Positions 43,309-55,215 of a DNA stretch of 64,000 bases are shown piece after piece. A program made the position numbers and the translations under genes. This DNA is from Jannaschia pohangensis (GTDB lineage: Bacteria; Pseudomonadota; Alphaproteobacteria; Rhodobacterales; Rhodobacteraceae). Under the pieces are notes generated by a model. It searched no databases. It was not told the DNA's origin and saw only the letters and a list, made by a program, of their open reading frames with translations. The first letter of the stretch is position 1. The number at the start of each line of letters is the position of its first letter. The stretch lies in NCBI RefSeq assembly GCF_900113875.1, contig NZ_FORA01000002.1, forward strand, positions 434,001 through 498,000, written 5' to 3'.

Positions 43309-44513
43309 AACTTCAAAGCATTGAAACCTTCGTCGTGGAAAACCCGCCGCCGCGCCATGGTGGGCGCTATTTCATCTTCCTGCGCCTGACGACCGCCTGC
43401 GGCATCACCGGCGTCGGCGAAATCTACAACGCGACCTTCGGCCCGCACCTCTGTGCCGCGATGGCCGAGGAGGTGTTCGCGCGGCAATTCGAAGGCCGCA
43501 ACCCGCACCGCATCGAACGCATGTGGCGGGAAACCTACGGCGCGGGCTTCACCCTGCGCCCCGATGTGACCGTCATGGGTGTGCTCAGCGGGCTGGAAAT
43601 GGCCTGTTGGGACATCATCGGCAAGGCCGCGAACCAGCCGGTCTATGAGTTGCTCGGCGGCAAGGTGCATGACCGTCTGCGCAGCTATACCTACCTCTAC
43701 CCTGCCGAGGGCGACGTCTATCCCGACCCCGATCAGCCCAATGTCTACAACGACCCCGACATCGCCGCCGAGGCCGCCGCCGAAGCCGTCGAACGGGGCT
43801 TCACCGCGGTCAAATTCGACCCCGCCGGGCCCTACACCGTTCTGGGCGGGCACCAGCCGCGGATGGCCGACCTCGACCGGTCCGAGGCGTTCTGCCGCCA
43901 GATCCGCGCGGCGGTCGGCGACAAGGCCGATCTTCTGTTCGGCACTCACGGCCAGTTCACCGTGTCCGGAGCCAAGCGTATGGCACGGCGGCTCGAAGCC
44001 TATGATCCACTCTGGTTCGAGGAACCGATCCCACCCGAGAACCCCGCCGACATGGCCGAGGTCGCGCGCTATACCTCCATCCCCGTGGCCGCCGGGGAAC
44101 GGCTTTGCACCAAGACCGAATTCGCCCGGCTGCTGGAGGCAGGGGGTGCGTCGATCCTGCAAATGAACCTGGGCCGTGTCGGCGGTCTGCTCGAGGCCAA
44201 GAAGATCGCCGCCATGGCCGAAACCCGGCAGGCGCAGATCGCCCCGCACCTCTATTGCGGCCCCGTCGTGGCGGCGGCGAACATCCAAATCGCCACCTGC
44301 AGCCCCAATTTCCTGATCCTTGAATCCATCGGCCGCTTCGACGGCCCGCTCATGCAGTTCCTGACGACGCCGATCACCTGGAACGAGGGCTATATCCTGC
44401 CCCCGACCGCCCCGGGCCTGGGCGTGGAGCTGAACGACGCCGCCATCGCCGCGCACCCCTATTCGGGCACGGACCTGCACCTTTCCATGACGACCGAGGC
44501 CGTGACGCCCTAG
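43305..44513 (+). CDS. Enolase-superfamily dehydratase (galactonate dehydratase-like)
   Basis: A protein of 402 residues of the mandelate racemase/muconate lactonizing type. N-terminal capping domain, then a barrel with ELLGGKVHDRLR and FEEPIPPEN, AGERL and APHLYCGP. Metal ligands E in FEEP and E in AGERL are visible, but at the first ligand position the sequence is FGTHGQF where DFHGR is usual, so the Asp is replaced by Gly. It likely dehydrates a sugar acid, with the exact substrate unknown. Confidence 0.85.
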   Translation: MKLQSIETFVVENPPPRHGGRYFIFLRLTTACGITGVGEIYNATFGPHLCAAMAEEVFARQFEGRNPHRIERMWRETYGAGFTLRPDVTVMGVLSGLEMACWDIIGKAANQPVYELLGGKVHDRLRSYTYLYPAEGDVYPDPDQPNVYNDPDIAAEAAAEAVERGFTAVKFDPAGPYTVLGGHQPRMADLDRSEAFCRQIRAAVGDKADLLFGTHGQFTVSGAKRMARRLEAYDPLWFEEPIPPENPADMAEVARYTSIPVAAGERLCTKTEFARLLEAGGASILQMNLGRVGGLLEAKKIAAMAETRQAQIAPHLYCGPVVAAANIQIATCSPNFLILESIGRFDGPLMQFLTTPITWNEGYILPPTAPGLGVELNDAAIAAHPYSGTDLHLSMTTEAVTP

Positions 44514-44525
44514 GACGCCCCTGCG

Positions 44526-45638
<1,113 letters not shown>

Positions 45639-45690
45639 CGGACCTCCCCTTCAGAATTGTCTTGCCTCGCGGCGGTTTTGTTCATCTTCT

Positions 45691-45703
45691 GAGACATAGT
45701 CTC
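45691..45703. promoter_or_regulatory. Palindrome between frmA and the IclR gene
   Basis: GAGAC-ATA-GTCTC is a 5-bp inverted repeat in the 89-bp divergent gap; a plausible operator for the IclR protein. Confidence 0.4.
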
Positions 45704-45727
45704 GACTTACGAGGGCTACGCGTCAAT

Positions 45728-46486
45728 ATGCACCTTGATCGCATGATCGGTCTTCTGGAAATCGTCGCCGTTGCCGGGCGGCCTGTCTCGGTGGCCGAAA
45801 TTCAGAAGGCATCGGGCTTGCCGCGCCCGACGTGCTATCGCCTGATTCAGCAATTGGCCGATCAGCAGATGCTGGACCGGCCCCATGACGATGGCCGCTA
45901 TGTGATCGGTGACCGGGTGATCCGCATCGCCCTTCTGGGAAAGTCGGATGTGGATGTCCGGCGCTGCGCGGCCCCGTTGCTTCGGTCGGCGGCAAACAAG
46001 TTCAACGAGACGATGTTTCTGGCGCGCCTGCGCGATGGCAAGGTCGAGATCATCCACGTGGAAACCCCCGATGACCCGGCCCGCGCCTTCATCCATCCGG
46101 GCCTGGGCGAGCGGCCCATGCATGCCTGTTCGTGCTCCAAGGCCATCGCGGCCTTCGCCGAGCCCGCGTTCCAGGATGCCCTGCTGGCCGGACGGCTGAC
46201 GCAATATACCGGGCACACCAAGACCTCGCCCGAAGCGTTGCGGGCGGAATTCGCCCAGATCGTCCGGCGCGGTTTCGCCGATTGCGACCAGGAGATCGAC
46301 CTGGGCATCGCCAGCGTCGCCGCTCCGGTCATGGTCGGCAACATCGGCGCGACATTCAGCGTCGGAGCCGTGGGGCCGATCCGGCGCTTCGGGCACGAGG
46401 ACCGGGCCGAGATCGGCGAGAAGCTGATCGGACTCGCCCGCAAGATCAGCGGTGCGATCCAGCTGTGCAACGTGGCGGAGATCTGA
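45728..46486 (+). CDS. IclR-family regulator
   Basis: A protein of 252 residues with an N-terminal winged helix (PVSVAEIQKASGLPRPTCYRLIQQLADQQML) and the C-terminal effector domain (CSCSKAIAAFAEPAF, RGFADCDQEID, ASVAAPVMVGN). It is placed between frmA and the methanethiol oxidase gene and probably controls one or both. ATG 45728 is the natural start; the longer frame runs into the frmA promoter region. Confidence 0.9.
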   Translation: MHLDRMIGLLEIVAVAGRPVSVAEIQKASGLPRPTCYRLIQQLADQQMLDRPHDDGRYVIGDRVIRIALLGKSDVDVRRCAAPLLRSAANKFNETMFLARLRDGKVEIIHVETPDDPARAFIHPGLGERPMHACSCSKAIAAFAEPAFQDALLAGRLTQYTGHTKTSPEALRAEFAQIVRRGFADCDQEIDLGIASVAAPVMVGNIGATFSVGAVGPIRRFGHEDRAEIGEKLIGLARKISGAIQLCNVAEI

Positions 46487-46571
46487 CCGCGGCAAGGGCA
46501 GGACGGCCCGGAGGAGGGGCCCAAAGGCAACGGACCCGAAACGGGCCACCATCATCAACCGGGAGGACGAC

Positions 46572-47972
46572 ATGAACCTGAGACCAGATCCGACATTTCA
46601 CGCTTCACCCAAACTTGCCATGCAGGCGCCGGTGGAAAACTATGCCTTCACCGTGATGCTGAGCCCCGACGGCTCGCAATCGGACGGCATCGCGGTGATC
46701 GACCTGAAATCCGACTCCAAGACCTATGGGCAGATCGTCCATCAGGTGATCGTGCCGAATACGGGCGACGAATTCCATCACTTCGGCTGGAACGCCTGTT
46801 CGTCGTCGCTGTCACCGCTGTCGGGTCATGCGTTCCTGGAACGGCGCTACCTGATCGTGCCGGGCATCCGGTCGTCGCGCATCTATGTCATCGACGTCAA
46901 GGAACCGCTGAAGGCGCATATCCACAAGACCATCGAGCCCGAAGAGCTGTTCGCCAAGACCGGCTATTCGCGCCCCCACACCATCCATTGCGGACCCGAG
47001 GGCATCTATGTGTCCTGTCTCGGTGGCGGCGGCAAGGACGGCACCGACGGCCCGCCGGGCATCTTCATCATGGATTGCGAGACCTTCGAGATCATCGGTC
47101 GCTACGAGATGGACCGCGGCAAGCAGGACAAGCATTACGACTTCTGGTGGAATCTGCCGCAGGACTACATGGTCAGCTCCGAATGGGGCCTGCCGCCGCA
47201 GTTCGAGAACGGGATCGTGCCCGAGGACCTTCTGTCCAACAAATACGGCCATTCCATCCACTTCTGGGACCTGCGCGCACGCAAGAACGTCCAGACGATC
47301 GACTTCGGCGAGAATTACCAGATGGCGCTGGAAATCCGCCCGGCCCACGATCCGACCAAATCCTACGGCTTTTGCGGGGTGGTGGTGGACACCACGAACC
47401 TGCAAGGTGCAATCTTCACCTGGTGGCGCGGCGAAGACGGCACGTGGCAGGCCAAGAAGACCATCACCATCGACCCGCGTCCCGAAGACCCCGCCAACCT
47501 GCCCCCGCTGCTGCAGGGGTTCGGCGCGGTGCCACCCCTGGTCACGGACATCGACCTGAGCCTCGATGACAAATACCTCTATGTGGCCTGTTGGGGTCTG
47601 GGCGAGATGCACCAATACGACGTCAGCGACCCGATGAACCCGGTTCTGGCGGGCAAGGTCGAATTGGGCGGCATCGCGCGCGGCACCAAGCACCCGAACG
47701 GCAAGGGTTTTGCCTATGGTCCCCAGATGGTCGAGATCAGCCGCGACGGAAAGCGCGTCTATTGGACCAACTCGCTCTATTCGACCTGGGACGATCAGTT
47801 CTACCCCGATGACGAGGGCGGACAGATGGTCATGGCCGATGTGGGCGAGAACGGCGGCCTGACCCTCAACAAGGACTTCTACATCGACTTCCCCAAGGGC
47901 CTTCGGTCACACCAGATCCGGCTCGAGGGCGGGGACTGCTCGACCGACAGCTTCTGCTATCCGTCGGTCTAG
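46572..47972 (+). CDS. mtoX: Methanethiol oxidase / selenium-binding protein (SBP56)
   Basis: A protein of 466 residues of the SBP56 family. Signature parts include GDEFHHFGWNACSSSL, SRPHTIHCGPEGIYVSCLGG, and the C-terminal GQMVMADVGENGGL. The family includes the copper-dependent methanethiol oxidase that converts methanethiol to formaldehyde, H2S and H2O2. The start follows a GGGAGG site. Unlike some periplasmic MtoX proteins it shows no signal peptide, so it may work in the cytoplasm or be exported otherwise. The neighbourhood (frmA, copper-type regulator, MauE) supports the MtoX role. Confidence 0.88.
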   Translation: MNLRPDPTFHASPKLAMQAPVENYAFTVMLSPDGSQSDGIAVIDLKSDSKTYGQIVHQVIVPNTGDEFHHFGWNACSSSLSPLSGHAFLERRYLIVPGIRSSRIYVIDVKEPLKAHIHKTIEPEELFAKTGYSRPHTIHCGPEGIYVSCLGGGGKDGTDGPPGIFIMDCETFEIIGRYEMDRGKQDKHYDFWWNLPQDYMVSSEWGLPPQFENGIVPEDLLSNKYGHSIHFWDLRARKNVQTIDFGENYQMALEIRPAHDPTKSYGFCGVVVDTTNLQGAIFTWWRGEDGTWQAKKTITIDPRPEDPANLPPLLQGFGAVPPLVTDIDLSLDDKYLYVACWGLGEMHQYDVSDPMNPVLAGKVELGGIARGTKHPNGKGFAYGPQMVEISRDGKRVYWTNSLYSTWDDQFYPDDEGGQMVMADVGENGGLTLNKDFYIDFPKGLRSHQIRLEGGDCSTDSFCYPSV

Positions 47973-48644
47973 ATGCTCGAGGACATGACGTCGGTGACGG
48001 CCCTTTGGGGGGCCGTCATCCTTTCGGGCATCTATCACGGCATCAATCCCGGGATGGGATGGCCCCTGGCCGTGTCGGCCGCGCTGATGGAGCGGCGGCA
48101 CAAGGCCCTGCCCCGGGCGCTCGCGATGCTGGCGGCGGGACATTTCGTGGCCATGATCGCGATCCTGCTGCCGTTCTCGCTGATGATCTTCCTCGTCCGC
48201 TGGTCGGTCGAGATCCGGATCGGCGCGGGCCTTCTGGTTATCGCCATGGGCATCTATCTGCTGATCAACCGGCGGCACCCAAAGATCCTGGCGCGGGTAC
48301 ATCCCGCCCGGCTCGCGCTGTGGTCGTTCCTGGCGGCGATGGCGCATGGCGCGGGGCTGATGCTGGTCCCGATCTTTCTGGGGATCTGTGCCGTGCCCCC
48401 CGAGGATGCCGGCCATGTGGCGGCAGGCACGCTGATGTCCGGGAACGTGGGCACCGCCTTTGCCGTCGCCGCGGCCCATACCCTTGCGATGACGCTGTCG
48501 GGCGGGCTGATCGCGGCGGCGGTCCATGCCTGGTTGGGCCTGAAATTCATCTCGAAGACCTGGCTCAACCTCGATCTGGTCTGGGCGATCAGCCTGATCG
48601 CCGTCGGGGCCTTCGGCGTGTTTTCAGCCTATTCCGGACACTGA
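47973..48644 (+). CDS. Integral membrane protein in the mtoX operon
   Basis: A protein of 223 residues that starts immediately after the mtoX stop. About six hydrophobic helices. The conserved-looking first loop HGINPGMGWPLAVSAAL and the later HGAGLMLVP contain His, Asn and Met residues in or next to membrane helices, which may bind copper or support transport. I do not recognise a named family. Its direct fusion to the mtoX transcript suggests a part in maturation, metal supply or export for that enzyme. Confidence 0.8.
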   Translation: MLEDMTSVTALWGAVILSGIYHGINPGMGWPLAVSAALMERRHKALPRALAMLAAGHFVAMIAILLPFSLMIFLVRWSVEIRIGAGLLVIAMGIYLLINRRHPKILARVHPARLALWSFLAAMAHGAGLMLVPIFLGICAVPPEDAGHVAAGTLMSGNVGTAFAVAAAHTLAMTLSGGLIAAAVHAWLGLKFISKTWLNLDLVWAISLIAVGAFGVFSAYSGH

Positions 48645-48661
48645 CGAACCGCCCCAGTCGA

Positions 48662-49414
48662 TCACATGACCTTCACGAGCATCCAGACGGCCATGCCGAT
48701 CATCATGATGTTTTCCGTCAGGGACACGAAGCCGAGCGGCACCTTGCTGTCCCCGCCGACACAGGCGCACTTCAACTCCCGCTTGTCGATATAGACGGCC
48801 TTGAAGATGCTGACCGCGCCGATGCTGGCGACGAACAGGGCGGCGGGGGCGGAAATCCACGTCAGGACACCGGCCATCATCAAAAGGCCGGCCCCGGTCT
48901 CGACGAAGGGATAGACATAGCCGTAGCGCACCCACTTCTGCGCCAGCAGATCGTAGTTGAGGAACATCGTCGCGAACCGCTCCACATCCTGAAGCTTCTG
49001 CAAGCCAAGCAGAACCATGGAAATCGAGATGCACAGCTCGATCGTCCGCCCGGCCAGAACGGTCCCGAGCGTCAACCAGGTGACACAGACCGCCATCAGG
49101 GCCGCCACGGAAAACAGCGCGATGACCGGACGATAGGTCGTGCCGTCCTTGGCGACCGGCTCCTTGCCGAAAAACGCGCTCAGGTCGTCGAACCCGCCCA
49201 CGCGGTCACCGTCGATGAAGGTCTGCGGTGTCGTCTTGACCCCTTGTTCGACCTTGAAGGCGTCGACCTCCGCCCGGCTCGTCAGGTGGCGGTCGTCGAC
49301 GACATAGCCCTTGCGTTCAAGCAGGTCCTTCGACTTCAGGCCATAGGGACACATGTGATCCGTCATCACCATGCGATAAAGCGTGGCCGTCTTCGTCGTC
49401 GTGTCCTTGGGCAT
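48662..49414 (-). CDS. Glutaredoxin-MauE fusion membrane protein
   Basis: A protein of 250 residues. The first 90 residues are a glutaredoxin domain (DHMCPYGLKSKDLLERKGY, TPQTFIDGDRVGGFDDL) with CPYG, that is a single active-site cysteine. The rest is a MauE/DoxX-like membrane domain with about four helices and a conserved CACVGG. MauE is needed for disulfide maturation of methylamine dehydrogenase; here the fusion may deliver reducing power for a periplasmic or copper enzyme. Its gene faces the mtoX operon and is read from a MerR-type promoter. Confidence 0.88.
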   Translation of the reverse strand: MPKDTTTKTATLYRMVMTDHMCPYGLKSKDLLERKGYVVDDRHLTSRAEVDAFKVEQGVKTTPQTFIDGDRVGGFDDLSAFFGKEPVAKDGTTYRPVIALFSVAALMAVCVTWLTLGTVLAGRTIELCISISMVLLGLQKLQDVERFATMFLNYDLLAQKWVRYGYVYPFVETGAGLLMMAGVLTWISAPAALFVASIGAVSIFKAVYIDKRELKCACVGGDSKVPLGFVSLTENIMMIGMAVWMLVKVM

Positions 49415-49467
49415 GGTATCGCTCCGCGTCTGATCGGCCCCGGGCCGCTTGATCCGTGTTCGACCCG

Positions 49468-49498
49468 GATATAGACCCTCCAGCAACTGGAAGGTCAA
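49468..49498 (-). promoter_or_regulatory. MerR-type promoter/operator
   Basis: Reading minus: -35 TTGACC (49498-49493), a 19-bp spacer with the near-palindrome CTTCCAG-TTG-CTGGAGGG, and -10 TATATC (49473-49468). The long 19-bp spacer and the palindrome are the classic layout activated by CueR/MerR proteins. It drives the glutaredoxin-MauE gene. Confidence 0.85.
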
Positions 49499-49507
49499 GG
49501 GGACCAC

Positions 49508-49891
49508 ATGAACATCTCCGAAGCAGCCAAAGCGGCGGGTCTGCCGGTCAAGACGGTCCGCTATTATGCCGACATCGGGCTGGTGTCGCCGACGTCGCGA
49601 TCCGACGCGGGCTATCGCACCTATGACGCCACGGCCTTGCGCAAACTGGTGTTCGTGCGCCGGGCCAGGGCCTTCGGCTTCGGCATCGACGCCTGCCGCG
49701 AATTGCTCGATCTCTATCAGGATCACGGACGCAGCAGCGCGGAGGTCAAGCAGATCGCCTCCCGGCGCCTCGATGAAATCACGCTCAAACAGCGAGAGCT
49801 TCAGGCGCTGCACGACACGCTGTCGCATCTGGTGCAGAGTTGTCGGGGCGATGACCGGCCCGACTGTCCGATCATCGACTATCTGGGCTAG
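49508..49891 (+). CDS. Cu(I)-responsive MerR regulator (CueR/HmrR-like)
   Basis: A protein of 127 residues. N-terminal winged helix (MNISEAAKAAGLPVKTVRYYADIGL), coiled-coil dimer helix, and the C-terminal metal loop with C112 and C120 (CRGDDRPDC) and S77, the same positions as in E. coli CueR for monovalent metals. It should sense Cu(I), or Ag/Au. It is divergent from the glutaredoxin-MauE gene with a canonical MerR promoter between them. No copper ATPase is in the window, so its target here seems to be the mtoX-linked gene. Confidence 0.93.
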   Translation: MNISEAAKAAGLPVKTVRYYADIGLVSPTSRSDAGYRTYDATALRKLVFVRRARAFGFGIDACRELLDLYQDHGRSSAEVKQIASRRLDEITLKQRELQALHDTLSHLVQSCRGDDRPDCPIIDYLG

Positions 49892-49911
49892 CGCCCAGGT
49901 CGTCGCGCAGC

Positions 49912-49942
49912 AAAAAGCCCGGCGAGGCGAGGCTCGCCGGGC
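49912..49942 (-). terminator. Terminator after the tauA-like gene
   Basis: A 10-bp stem GCCCGGCGAG / CTCGCCGGGC with a 6-base loop; on minus it is followed by TTTTT (AAAAA at 49912-49916 on plus). Confidence 0.85.
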
Positions 49943-49960
49943 GTCTTCATTTGCTTTGGT

Positions 49961-50959
49961 TCACTGCGCGACGGCGGACAGCGGCCCGGCGTTCACGGTG
50001 TCCTCATAGCTGTCGAGGGCCGACTCGATCGACCCGGCCGTCACGAAGACATCGGCCACGCCCTTCATGAAGGTCGCCGCGTTTCCGCCCAGCCATTTCT
50101 CGGACAGCTGCTCTTCGACGCTCGGGAACTTCATTGTCGAGATGGCGTCCCGCGCCGCCTCGAGCTCCATACCGGATTCCTTGGCGATGGTGGCCATCAT
50201 CTCTTCGGTGGGGTTGGTCTTCCAGGCTTCGTTGGCTTCCGCCGTCACCGCGAGGAAGGCCGAAACCATCTCGCCGTTGTTCGCGATGAAATCGGCCGGG
50301 GCCGAGGTTACGTCGAACACCAGGATGCCAAGCTCTTCCTTTTCCGCGCCGGTCAGCAGGACGTTGCCGTGCTCCTTCATCCGGGCCAGACCGCCCCCGA
50401 AACCGCAGGCGAAATCCACGGCACCCTGGCTGAGCGCGGCCGCACCCTCGGCGGGGGCCATGTCGACGATTTCGAGCGTGTCGAGCGGCACACCGAAATG
50501 GTCCATCTGGCGCAGGAACCCGTAATGCGCAGCGGTGCCGAGTGGCACGGCGACCTTCTTGCCGGCCAGTTCGCTTGCGGTCGAAGCGTCGATCTCGAGG
50601 TTGGTGCCGACCACGCAGTTGTCGTTGTCGGAATAGCTGACTGCCACATCCACAGCCTGGATATCCTGTCCGCCCGAGGTCGCGACCACGAAGGGCGGCA
50701 CACCCTGGCTGACGGCGATCTGGACGTCGCCCGACGCCATCGCGGCGCTCATCGCGGTGCCGGTGTCGAAGGCGACCCAGTTCACCTTGACACCGAGCGC
50801 TTCGTCATAGGCGCCCGACTCTTTGGCGACCATGAACGGCATCGGCCATTCGAGGAAATAGGCGACGGTGATTTCGCCGTGGCCATCGGCCATGGCCGTG
50901 GTTCCGGCCAGTGCGGCAGCAACGCCGAGCAGGGCGGCGGATGCGGTTTTCTTGAACAT
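49961..50959 (-). CDS. tauA: Taurine-type ABC substrate-binding protein
   Basis: Periplasmic protein of 332 residues with signal peptide (ALLGVAAALAGTTAMADG). ITVAYFLEWPMPFMVAKESGAYDEALG and GQDIQAVDVAVSYSDNDNCVVG are characteristic of TauA and relatives that bind taurine or other sulfonates. The family also has nitrate/aliphatic sulfonate members, so the ligand is inferred. No permease or ATPase gene is adjacent, so it is either an orphan or its partners lie elsewhere. Confidence 0.85.
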   Translation of the reverse strand: MFKKTASAALLGVAAALAGTTAMADGHGEITVAYFLEWPMPFMVAKESGAYDEALGVKVNWVAFDTGTAMSAAMASGDVQIAVSQGVPPFVVATSGGQDIQAVDVAVSYSDNDNCVVGTNLEIDASTASELAGKKVAVPLGTAAHYGFLRQMDHFGVPLDTLEIVDMAPAEGAAALSQGAVDFACGFGGGLARMKEHGNVLLTGAEKEELGILVFDVTSAPADFIANNGEMVSAFLAVTAEANEAWKTNPTEEMMATIAKESGMELEAARDAISTMKFPSVEEQLSEKWLGGNAATFMKGVADVFVTAGSIESALDSYEDTVNAGPLSAVAQ

Positions 50960-51238
50960 TTCGATCTCCCGTTGGTGACGATCAACAAGCGTGACAGTCT
51001 GGTTCCCTGTTTCGGAACCTTCTTTTGGCACCTTCGATGGTAGGAGCCGATCTGGAATGGCGTCAAACACTTTTCCTGAGTCCAGATGGCCGCCTGCGCG
51101 CCTGCTGGAACCGGCCGGATCGCCCCCCGGACCAGCCGGACTTCGCGGTGTGGCAGAGGGTGCGCCGCACCGACCGCGAAGACCGATGACCGGTCGAACG
51201 CTCTTGTTCCTGCGGCGATTTCCGGCAACCTTCCCGCC

Positions 51239-51889
51239 ATGAGCACCGAAAGCAACCTGCGCGACCAGATCTGCCTTCTGGCGAAGTCCCTCTTCGACCG
51301 GGGCCTGACCCATGGCAGCACCGGCAACATCTCCGCCCGGACGGATGACGGCGGCCTCCTCGTCTCGCCCACGGGGACGAGTTTCGGACGCCTCGACCCG
51401 GCCCGGCTCAGCCGCTTCGACGCAAACGGCACCCACGTCGCGGGTGACAGTCCGACCAAAGAGATGCCGCTCCACAGCGCCTTCTACGACACCCGCAGAA
51501 GCGCCGGGGCCGTGGTCCATCTGCACAGCTGTCATTCGGTGGCCTGGTCGATGATGCCCGACGCGGATGCCGACGACTTCCTGCCGCCGCTGACGCCTTA
51601 TGGCCTGATGAAACTGGGTCGGGTCAAACTGTTGCCCTTCTTCCTGCCGGGTGACCCAGCCATGGGAGAGGCAGTGCGCGGACTTGCGGGCAAGCGCAGC
51701 GCCGTGATGCTGGCCAACCACGGTCCTGTCGTGGCGGGCAAGGACGTGGAGGCCGCCTGCAACGCCATCGAAGAGTTGGAGGATACCGCGCGCCTGGCCA
51801 TGATGATGCGCGGCATCAACGCGCGCGCCCTGACCGACGATCAGGTGCAGGCCGTCGTCACCCGTTTTGACGTGGAATGGGACGACTGA
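51239..51889 (+). CDS. Class II aldolase (3-oxo-tetronate-4-phosphate decarboxylase-like)
   Basis: A zinc-dependent aldolase/adducin domain of 216 residues. N-terminal HGSTGNISAR phosphate loop, E in PTKEMPLH, and metal histidines in VVHLHSCHS. The pattern fits OtnC/YgbL proteins, though the usual partner kinase (OtnK) is not nearby. ATG 51239 follows no strong ribosome site. It is divergent from the TauA gene by 279 bases, in which I see no other gene. Confidence 0.85.
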   Translation: MSTESNLRDQICLLAKSLFDRGLTHGSTGNISARTDDGGLLVSPTGTSFGRLDPARLSRFDANGTHVAGDSPTKEMPLHSAFYDTRRSAGAVVHLHSCHSVAWSMMPDADADDFLPPLTPYGLMKLGRVKLLPFFLPGDPAMGEAVRGLAGKRSAVMLANHGPVVAGKDVEAACNAIEELEDTARLAMMMRGINARALTDDQVQAVVTRFDVEWDD

Positions 51890-51891
51890 CC

Positions 51892-52791
51892 TCAGCCTGA
51901 CTGCGCAGGCGCACAGGCCCGCACCATCTCCGACAGACCCGCCAAGCGGTCGCCCATCGGATTGCTGCGCCGCCAGATCATCCCGATGGTCCGGGTCGGT
52001 TTGGGGTCGCGAAACCGCGACACCGAAACGGCCGCCGACGGGGCTTCGACGGCAATCGCCATTTCCGGGATCAGCGTCACGCCGATGCCCGCACCCACCA
52101 TCTGCACGAGGGTGGTCAGGGAACTGCCATCGAGCCCGTCGTGGGACATCGCACTCGGCGCCTTGCAGAACGACAGCGCCTGATCGCGGAAGCAATGCCC
52201 CTCCTCCAGCAGCAGCAGTCGCATCCGGCGCAGGGTCTCGCCGTCGGGCACGGGTTGATCGGCGTCCGCTTCGGGGCGGACCAGAACGAACTCCTCTTCG
52301 AACAAGGCAACCTCGGCAAAGGCGGGCTCCGACACCGGAAGGGCCACGATGGCCGCGTCGATCCGCCCCTCGCCCAATTCGCGCAGCAGGCGCGGCGTCA
52401 GCGTTTCGCGCAGATGCAGGTCAAGCTCCGGCGCCTCCTGCGTCAGCCGCTTGATGAGCGCGGGCAGCAGATAGGGCGCGACCGTCGGAATGATCCCGAG
52501 GCGCAGCCGCCCGAGACCCGGTCCGGTCGCCGCCCGGGCCATGTCCCCCAATTCCTCCACCCCAGTCAGGACTTCGCGAACCCGCTGGATCAACGTCTCG
52601 CCCAAGGGCGTCAGACGCACCTGGCGCGCACCGCGTTCCACGAGCTTGCCGCCCAGGGTCTCTTCCAGCTCCCGAATCTGGACCGACAGGGCCGGTTGCG
52701 AGATGGCACAGACTTCGGCGGCACGTCCGAAATGACCATGGCGGGCCAACGCGTCGAAATAGCGCAATTGTCTCAGGGTGATGGCGTTCAT
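51892..52791 (-). CDS. oxyR: Hydrogen peroxide sensor OxyR
   Basis: LysR-type regulator of 299 residues. Redox cysteines C200 and C209 (GHCFRDQALSFC) occupy the positions of the E. coli C199-C208 pair, which is diagnostic. The N-terminal helix-turn-helix is RQLRYFDALARHGHFGRAAEVCAISQPALS. It is divergent from katG, its classical target. Upon H2O2 exposure it forms the disulfide and activates katG. Confidence 0.96.
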   Translation of the reverse strand: MNAITLRQLRYFDALARHGHFGRAAEVCAISQPALSVQIRELEETLGGKLVERGARQVRLTPLGETLIQRVREVLTGVEELGDMARAATGPGLGRLRLGIIPTVAPYLLPALIKRLTQEAPELDLHLRETLTPRLLRELGEGRIDAAIVALPVSEPAFAEVALFEEEFVLVRPEADADQPVPDGETLRRMRLLLLEEGHCFRDQALSFCKAPSAMSHDGLDGSSLTTLVQMVGAGIGVTLIPEMAIAVEAPSAAVSVSRFRDPKPTRTIGMIWRRSNPMGDRLAGLSEMVRACAPAQSG

Positions 52792-52804
52792 AATCTCAGA
52801 TTAT
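52790..52804. promoter_or_regulatory. Palindrome over the oxyR start codon
   Basis: ATAATCT-C-AGATTAT, 7-bp arms, covers the oxyR ATG (on minus) in the 116-bp gap to katG. It fits a LysR-type T-N11-A site for autoregulation and katG activation. Confidence 0.5.
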
Positions 52805-52835
52805 CGATATGATGAAAAAATGCAACTCAAACTAA

Positions 52836-55112
<2,277 letters not shown>

Positions 55113-55134
55113 ACCGTCGGATTTCGAACACAGC

Positions 55135-55159
55135 GCGGCGTCCCGGATCGGGGCGCCGC
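55135..55159 (+). terminator. GC-rich hairpin after katG
   Basis: GCGGCG-TCCCGGATCGGGG-CGCCGC forms a strong stem 23 bases after katG. There is no T-run, so termination might be weak. Confidence 0.45.
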
Positions 55160-55215
55160 CTTGCGTTGCGGGGTGTCGCATTGACCTTGGCGTGGCATCC
55201 GGTCCATCTCGGCCA

